This document shows positions 56,900 to 64,000 of a stretch of DNA of 64,000 nt, piece after piece. Source of the stretch: Liriodendron chinense. Taxonomy: Eukaryota; Streptophyta; Magnoliopsida; Magnoliales; Magnoliaceae. The first letter of the stretch is position 1; each line of letters starts with the position of its first letter. The DNA lies in contig PVNU02000424.1 in the NCBI GenBank assembly GCA_003013855.2, forward strand, positions 3,410,001 through 3,474,000. The letters run 5' to 3'. Below the pieces are notes generated by a model, which saw only the letters and a list, made by a program, of their open reading frames with translations, did not search any database and had not been told where the DNA came from. Position numbers and translations under genes: made by a program.

Positions 56900-58440
56900 T
56901 CTTAGGATAGATTAGGTTTTGACCCCTTTTAATATTATCATGCATGATTGGACGAATGGAGCATATAAATACCTTTTGGAGGATGAGACATCGGATTATG
57001 GGACCCAAATTTATTATGATTGCAATCCCTCCAAGTATGAGTATATTTCTGATATTCAATCTACCTCCACTACCCACCAACGTAGAACGCTGCGTGATTA
57101 CTATGATATACATGATGAGACATGGCATTAAATGATGGGAGAGTACTGAAATGAGGCTAGGATGTATAGTGATCAACCAAGGAAAACACTCCGTGATTAT
57201 CAGATTGAAAATAACATGAGCGTTCCACCTAGTATGACAAGAGGTAGGAATAAGAAAAAGGATCAAGGGAGTAATGATCAACCAATTAAGACATTACATG
57301 ATCACTTGTATGGTTATGCCTATCAACCATCATATCAATCTTCGTCATACAACACATATGATCTTAACCGGGAGAGTCATCACACCTCTAATCCAAGAGA
57401 AGAACTTACCATGGTCATTAACAATCATTCTAAAACGCATTCCTCTTATGATGACATATACATACAAATCCTTGAGGACTTAGAGAAATAGTATGAGTAT
57501 GAGCAATCAATTCAAACCTACTCGCCATCTCTTGAAGACGTTGAGCTCGAAATTGAGATCACCAAATCAATCACCAACAATGAGGATGAGGCTATCTACG
57601 CCCAACCTTCTTTGGATTTAATGACTAAATTTTTAGAGGATATTGATCTCGGTGACCCCAATATCATCATCGATTATGTAAATCCACTATCTCTTTTCGA
57701 TGCCCTGATTTTAATGATGAAGAGATTTCAATGACGATTGACGAACCCGAGGAATCCATAAAATCTAAAAGCGATAGTGGAGTTGCCTGTAATGAGGGTT
57801 CGGTGGATGATTGTGAGCTCATGATTCCTTCTTCCCAAGGGCTGAAAGTTTATGAATCTCCGGAAGATATTCTTGCTAGAGAGATTATTGAGGTTGATAT
57901 TTTTTAGTCACTCCAACAACTTGACATGTTTAATTTTAATGTGGAGAATGACTCCCTTGAGTGAAAATTCAAATTCTTTTGATGAATGCTTGGCTCACTT
58001 TGAAAATTCAAACGACCCAATTATTTTAGAGATTGTTAAAGCCTTGCACACTTTCGACTTGGTGTCCCATACTAGTTATGAGGAACCTGGCTTGAAAAAA
58101 TTCCATTCCATGAAGTATGAGTCCCTTACCATAGAAACCGAATTTTTACATCACTTAAGGAAGATGAAGAGCCTTCATCCGACTATCTCGACTTCCTAGA
58201 GGAATGCTTGGCCCACTCCTGTGATTTGGATGGTGAGATGATTAAAGACTTGGATAGTTTGTTAGACACGATGTCAGTACCTGAAAAACACAATTCCACT
58301 GATTTACACTCTTTACCATTGTTTATGGAAGCATCGTGCAATTTTGAAATTATGGAGGAGACAACCTTAACTGAAGAATATTTGATGAATGTCTCTCTAC
58401 CATCATGGGTCTTTCAGCCTATTGAGAATTCTGACTGAGA
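56900..58440 (+). pseudogene. Gag-like and linker-like coding remnants of element I
   Basis: No full frame. Three segments with an RTLRDY-type motif (57085, RRTLRDYYDIHDETWH; 57182, RKTLRDYQIENNMSVPPSM; 57285, IKTLHDHLYGYAY) resemble the start of Athila Gag, which in element G reads MRSLRDYLQPARA. Further on, FDECLAHFENSNDPIILEIV at about 57980 matches the G linker CLAHFMDSEDPIISEIVQAL. Protease, reverse transcriptase, RNase H and integrase are absent. A second acidic frame (58208-58438) may be part of the same linker. The open frames are short and mixed in phase. Confidence 0.65.
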
Positions 58441-59797
58441 TGACCCATTTTTAATCAATCTCAACCCAGCTCAGAATTTGAGGAGATATCTTTTTGTTGC
58501 TCTTATCTCCTCCTTTCATGCATGTGGTGTGCATTATGATTGGACTTCAGTGATGAAAAGTACACATGTTTACTGTTGAGCAGGACTTTAGATGGTTCTC
58601 ATGAGAAATTTGTTGAAATTCATGAAGATCCTGCTCAAATTTTATCATGTAGTCGATCGGGCTAATAAAAGGTAGGTAGTTAGGTTAAGATTTATTTTTC
58701 TGCATTTAAGATTGAATAAGTCCCATGGACACAATGGAAGAAGCTAGAATTGATCAACTTGCTACCTCATGTACTCTTATTCTCACTCTCCTTTGTTTTA
58801 TTTCATTACTCTCATGTCTTGCATATTGTATATCATGTTACATTGAGAACAATGTAAGATTTTGGTTGGGGGTGAGATTCCTAGATGAATTTATACTAGT
58901 TTTTTGTGACATTTCAAGCAATTATGTAGAAAAAATTTATTTTACTTAATTTCAAAACTCTTTTGGAAAACTTTGTTTCTATGCACTTGAGATAGTATTA
59001 GTAGAAAAAGAAGATAGATGAAGTGATTGATTTTAAAATTCTCAACTTACCTATAATATAATAGTTTTCTATATGAATTCCTCTGTTGACTTTATTGGTA
59101 GAAAGTTTTAAACACTTTTGAGTCTAGTTCACATTACATGATTCTCATTATTTGAAGGGATTATATAGATTTGTGGACCGGCTAGACAGAGATTTAAGGT
59201 GTTGAGGAACTAAGCCGGGAACTTTGTCCATCCTTGTTCATGTGAAAGTAAGAAAAAGAATAAAAAATATGAATTTTTAAAAATCCTATCTATGTTTATA
59301 GTGAGAGAAAAAGAAAAGAAAAAGCGATTATAATTGTTGAAAATTTTTTGAAAAGGGTTCCTTATTATCAACCAGGGAAAAATCTACTCATAACCTAAGC
59401 TGGAAATGGGAAGTAGTGTGAAAGTCGTCGAATGAACGGTAAGGAAAATTCTTGTCATAGACTTGTTGTTGATCTGTACACTTTTACATCTTTAGTTTTG
59501 TTGATCTATGAAGAATGTAATCCTGGAAATTCATGAGATAAACATTCACTATGCACACTAGACCGCACTTGTTTGGGTTCTTCTATTCATCAATTAATCG
59601 ATGGGGATTCTATGAGAAACACTTATTATGTTTAGCGAGTTTAAGATTTCAATTTTCATCACTAAGTTTCTCTGAATTTTATACTCGTATGTCTGAGAGT
59701 TTATAGAAGTATAGTTTCTGAGAGAGTTGGGTTTTGAAAAGTTGAGTTTGTTTCGTGCATGTTTTACTCGGGACTAGCAGAAAGCCGGTTGAGGGTG
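58441..59797 (+). other. 3' untranslated region of element I
   Basis: Non-coding. It shares with element G the block TTACATTGAGAACAATGTAA (about 58838), the AAGCTGGAAATGGGA block near 59397 and the polypurine tract AAGCCGGTTGAGGGTG before the LTR. Confidence 0.75.
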
Positions 59798-61224
59798 TGT
59801 TGAGCTCTCAATTATACACATTCTAACCCCTTTACATCACCATATTATGCATCGTTTCTATGTCTAAAAGCCCTATCTAATGCATGTTTTGTGACTATAG
59901 GGATGAGAGAGAGATTGCAATTAATTGATGCTTAAAGACACCTGTTAACCACCTTGAAGAATAAAGAAACAAAGGCTAAAGAGGTGAAGGAAAGTGATGA
60001 AGAAAGAAGAGAAGGAAAGAAGAAGTGAAACCAGCCCACATAGAGGTCCGACCGGTCATGACCGGTTGGCCAACACTGCAACACACTACAGAAGCTACTG
60101 GGCCAGCCCAGACCGATCGGCCATGTACAGTTAGTGAAGTGCAGATTTTTTGCACTTTCTATTTTTGAAATTCTTATTTTCTAGTGCTGCTAGGACACGC
60201 GATTTCGTGATTTCTCTCACGTGGTGGTAGATCTATGCTATAAAAGGACACCTTCACTCTCTTCCTAAGCCATCTAGCAATATGGGGAGCGAAGGAATCA
60301 AGACCTAGTAGGCTTCCTAGCTTCCTAGAACTAGTTCTTCGATCTTCTTATAGTTCTAGTTCAAGTTTTCTTTTAATATTTTCTTTTAATTAACTCTCAG
60401 CTAGAGTTGAGAGGTGAATCTTCTAGTTTTTAATCATGGTTTAATTTTTTGAATTCGAGTTATGGTTTAAGTGTTGAATAATTCATTATAGTTTGAATAA
60501 ACTTGATAGTTTTAGATAATTCAGGGAGTTTGTATGCCAAGTACATGAGTTCTTGTTGGATTTCTGAAATTAATCAGAATGGTTTATGGGTTGTTGATTG
60601 ATGGAAGCCTTTGATTTGCAGTGATTTTCAGATACGGTGAATGCTTTGAGTTATCCATGAATCAAAACAGTGAAATTTCTATTAGAATTATGATGGATGG
60701 TTCATGTATCTTTTGTAGAATCTGAGATAGGTTTGTTGCTTGTTGAATTGGTTTAATTAGAGTTCAAATCATTGGTTGTAGTCAAGTCTAGTGACAGGAT
60801 TTGATGAAAGCTATGGTTGTAAATCTCAACTAGATTGGAAAGAGGCTTGGCCTATACAATTGAGTGTGCCCAAGGGCTGAACTTTATTGAGAGAACTAAA
60901 TCAATGAACACCCATTTATTTTTAGATTGTTTGTGTCCTTTAATTGTTATACCTTCCGACTGGATAGAGATAGAACTTTGATTCCAGTTGTATTTGAATT
61001 GAATTATTAGATTGAGTATGATTAAGACTAGAAGAGGATCCTTAATACTCTAGTCTCTTTAAATTCTCAGATTTTTCTTTTTCATATTTAAAACTATTTT
61101 TCCTAAACTTCTTAGATTCTACTTATTAGAATAGTTTGAATTTGTTTACCTCTTTCCCGTGGATCGACATCGGTCTCACCGAGTTATTACTATATCGCAG
61201 CCTTGCACTTGAGGCGAGTGAACA
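59798..61224 (+). repeat. 3' LTR of element I
   Basis: TGTTGAG...GTGAACA, with TATA box at 60239 and one full palindrome unit at 60050 plus a shortened one near 60110. More differences from the 5' LTR are visible than between the LTRs of G, so I is older than G. Confidence 0.88.
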
Positions 61225-63392
61225 ATACATACTGGTCCACCCATTTAGGACTTATTAATAATGTCATCAAACGAAAATAAAATAGAAAAATGATTGGCTA
61301 AGCATCTTGATTCGTGGCAGCCACTTCTTCCTTCGTTAAGAAATTTAGTGGTTCCTCCACTTGTTCAGGTTCCTGCTCATGTATATCATATGTACCATCT
61401 GTATATATTTATTTACATCAATGAGGAAGTCCAGTGAGTAACCCAATACGGTTCATATGCATTTCAACTAAACAGGATATACACATGCAATCAAATGTAA
61501 ATAATACATTATTAATGCAAGAATGAAGTGAACATTATATGATGCATCAAGTGAGTATATACTCAGTCTTCCACTTGCTTCGATTGGATCTCATCAATCG
61601 ACTCCCCCTTCCTTGTAGGGTGGACTTCCACATGCTAGTGTGCTTCCAGGATGCTCCCTAGATAACTGAGTACTTAAGTACCTACCGGTCTTCTAAAGTC
61701 GAACTCCAGGCACAAGAATGCATGAATGCGTGCAATAAATTACATTCGTACATTCCATCTCTCCTTTTGAGAGGTAATGTTTCATCGGTTCATCTCTTCT
61801 TGAGAGGACATTTCATGGCATTTATTGTAAATAGCAATTACTTAAATAATATATAAACAAACGTGTATCAATCAATATCGCATTTTATATCCATGACATA
61901 ACTTAATTAAAATGAATAGGAATCGCGTTGGGATGTACTCACCTCTTAATTTGGTGACATGGATTCCAAAAGATACCCGATTCAATTTAGTAATGAATTT
62001 CCTAATTACATGTATCAACAAATCATACTTCAGTTCAATAAACAAAAGTTAGTATTTTTGTTATTCTTTGATTTTTAGAAATAATCAATCTTATGGGTCA
62101 GATCCAAACCGTCCATTGGCTTCGAAAAGGTCAGATTATGGGATTTCAATGGCCGCTTACATCTAGACCATCTAATAGTTTAAATTCTTTATATTAACCA
62201 ATAATTAATCCTTTCATCCATGTGTGGCTCATCAGGCGATCAGATCCAAGCCATTTTCTGAGTATCCATAATTCATATAGATGACATGCATCGGATCTGA
62301 TGTGTCTGATGACCTCAATCAGAGAACCACATGTCCGAATCAGCATCTAGAATTAAACCTAATTAATGTGGTCCATTAGATAGTCAAATTGATTTGGGAA
62401 TTGGCTCTAATATATTTTGGCCTTAGGGATCTCATGATCCGTGCAAATCAAATCTGGCACATCCAGATGATCCAGCATGTTCTCTTACACCAAGTGTCAT
62501 TATGCAGGGAAAATGAGGTCTCCATATTAAGATTATTGATCTGATCAATATAGTAACCGTTTGGCTAATCCGACCCATCATTTGTATTAATCAAGTAACA
62601 TTTACATATGATTCATAAAATAAAAAGGAAGATGCAACAAGGCTAACCTGATAAGAGCAAAAATGGTAGGATTCTCCTAAGATTTCTGGTTGCTGAAGCT
62701 CTCTCTCGCATCCTCTCTTAAGAATGGAGTGGTTAGGTTTGTTGAGAGATATGAGGGAGAGGTGGATCAGGGATGAATGAAAGATAAGATATTTTTAAGA
62801 AAGATTTAAGGGATGAGGGAAAAAGGAATGGAAGTTGTTTACGTTCAAGTTAGGTTTGGCGCATTGCCGCTTGGATCTTGGATTGTGTACGGCCAAGTGG
62901 ACCCAAAGAGATAAACCCAAGTGAAATCCACTCCGTTCATCAGATGTGCTCGAGCTTTGTTGGCTTAGGTTTAAAAAATGAAGCGGATCTAATGATTTGG
63001 TGGACCATGCCAATTGCTAGGGCGGTTGAGAAACACTTACCATTGAAATCCTCATGGACTGTTAATCACATCATGTGTTATGTCTTGCAGATCCATGTGG
63101 GTGGTATTAGTTGGTTGGGACATCATGATGACTTATAATGGTGGAAAATTGAGATCTGGTTCGTTTATATTTTTATGAAAGATATTTGATGAACGGTTTG
63201 GTTAAGAGGTTGAACAACAGATTTAAACGGTTAGATTCAATGAATGGGAAATTGGCCAAAGTAATAGATAGTACATATGATCGATCCAAATATTGATTTA
63301 TTGATGAATAGCTGAGGCCAAACATCTACAACTCACGCATGTGTAGACATTAATTCATTTTATATATGATATAATATAATATAATATAATAT

Positions 63393-63404
<12 letters not shown>

Positions 63405-63427
<23 letters not shown>

Positions 63428-63815
63428 GAATGCTCACCTGCGCACTTCTCGTGAGAGAACATGTGAGTACTTTTTCTTGGCTCATCACACATAATGTGAG
63501 CCCAAAATCTGAGCCGTCCATGTGATGCAGCACCCCAAAAAACCCCTAGGGCCTATCTTTCAACTTGTTCCAAAACTTTGGTGGGCCATGAAAGAAGGAA
63601 ACAATTTCCTCCCTTGATTTGCCTCTTGCTTTCTGCTGCGGCCCACTAGAGTTTTGGATCAGGTTGAAAGATGGGCCCTAGAGGTTTTTTGAGGTGCTGC
63701 ATCACATGGACGACTCAGATTTTGGGCTTACATCATGTGCAATGAGCCATGAAAAAGTGCTCATGAGTCTCTCGTGAGAGAAGTGCCCAGGTGAGCATTC
63801 CTCTATATATATATA
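63405..63815. mobile_element. Hairpin MITE in the right LTR of J
   Basis: About 400 bp whose two halves are nearly complementary: left AGGAATGCTCACCTG near 63427 pairs with right CAGGTGAGCATTCCT near 63788-63802, and pairing goes on through AAAATCTGAGCCGTCCATGT against ACATGGACGACTCAGATTTT toward the centre (about 63600). It sits in a TATATA tract; a GA run extends the left end. The matching site in the left LTR (about 51935) is empty. No coding. The superfamily is unclear. Confidence 0.88.
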
Positions 63816-64000
63816 ATACAAGGGTAGTTACAGAAAGTCCAGGGACATTGGGGTCTCATGTATAAATGGTTAAGATGGGTTTACTATATCATGTTGGCGA
63901 AGTTAGAGGAGAAAGAGTCGGAGATAGAAACGAAGTTCCATGGGGAGCTCATTGTGGGCGTTGCGGATGTGGCTAACTGTGGACAACTAGGTGAGGTCCA

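Larger units (their letters stand above)
55249..61224 (+). mobile_element. Non-autonomous Athila-related element (I), 6.0 kb
   Basis: LTRs are 55249-56677 (1429 bp) and 59798-61224 (1427 bp); flanks are ATACA at 55244-55248 and 61225-61229, a perfect 5-bp target duplication. LTR layout resembles element G: GACCGGTCATGACCGGTC-like palindromes, a TATAAAAGGACACC box, GCTGAGAGGTGAA, and an end with CTCGGTCTCACCGAG and GAGGCGAGTGAACA. The 3.1-kb interior has the G-type primer site, short pieces of gag and of the protease-RT linker, and the conserved 3' untranslated block, but no polymerase or integrase. It probably depended on proteins from an Athila element; that is inference. Confidence 0.9.
49383..64000 (-). 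mobile_element. Large coding-free LTR element (J), LARD-like
   Basis: Two long related blocks in the same orientation, 49383-53938 and 55073 to the window end, are separated by 1.13 kb. Next to the left block is CTAACCCCCCTTAAAAAC (on the minus strand a TTTTTAAGGGGGGTTAG polypurine tract). Next to the right block is CTCTCTGATACCATTC (minus-strand ATGGTATCAGAGAG primer site). LTR ends are TGTCATGCCCC and GGGTTGTTACA. This gives a reverse-oriented element with about 4.5-kb LTRs and no coding interior, like large retrotransposon derivatives; the long LTRs and the polypurine tract suggest a Tekay/Del-type parent. Visible differences between the LTRs are many, so it is older than G. Confidence 0.8.
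55073..64000 (-). repeat. 5' LTR of element J, interrupted and cut by the window end
   Basis: The LTR starts at 55073 (AGTCACGCCCC; first base of the usual TG lost), is broken at 55248 by element I, resumes at 61230 and follows the left LTR until the window ends at a point matching about 52125. It contains a MITE at about 63405-63815 that the left LTR lacks. Confidence 0.8.

Overview
The window looks like a repeat-rich intergenic or intronic stretch of a large flowering-plant nuclear genome. The evidence is plant-type Ty1/copia and Ty3/gypsy retrotransposons (Athila-like, Tat/Ogre-like and chromovirus-like), tRNA-iMet and GGCGCC-type primer binding sites, MITEs, CT/GA/TA microsatellites and intron-like AT-rich spacers. 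I saw no rRNA or tRNA gene, no bacterial-type operon and no CRISPR array. The species cannot be read from the sequence. Most coding capacity belongs to transposable elements, nearly all of it broken. Only two short stretches (1-93 and about 22600-23940) look like fragments of a host gene, and both are weak calls.

Layout. 1-2690: a possible host exon, a duplicated segment that received a solo copia LTR (772-1002), a GA microsatellite and a reverse-strand copia RNase H remnant. 2690-5572: a compound minisatellite and a 626-bp tandem duplication. 5197-14287: a three-level nest. Solo LTR A (forward) is split by solo LTR B (reverse, 7163-14249), which is split by an almost full-length copia element (7273-12485). 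14383-16296: solo LTR C. 17014-21431: an internally deleted gypsy element (reverse, called F here) with both LTRs and a long open ORF derived from a catalytically dead reverse transcriptase. 22600-26740: possible host gene remnant and spacer. 26745-28864: a TTA-flanked inverted-repeat element that encloses a 1.6-kb minisatellite. 29615-47000: a Tat/Ogre-like gypsy element (H), split by a 9.6-kb Athila-like element (G, 33774-43384) and by solo LTR D (44659-46762). 47000-49224: the 3' end of another copia element (L). 49383 to the window end: a coding-free element with about 4.5-kb LTRs (J). Its right LTR received a non-autonomous Athila relative (I, 55249-61224) and a hairpin MITE (63405-63815).

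The insertion order is readable because matching 5-bp target-site duplications can be found by eye: CCCTA for C, TACAC for B, AGCTC/AGCCC for A, AAGAT for D, AACTC for F, CTTCC for G, ATACA for I, and TTA for the inverted-repeat element. A, B, C and D are one LTR family, present only as solo LTRs. Each carries, upstream of a TATA box, an array of short palindromes whose sequence differs between copies while the palindromic pairing is kept. The Athila-like LTRs of G have an analogous, regularly spaced palindrome array, and those of I have a reduced version. This shared architecture, and the minisatellite-bearing inverted-repeat element, are the observations most worth following up.
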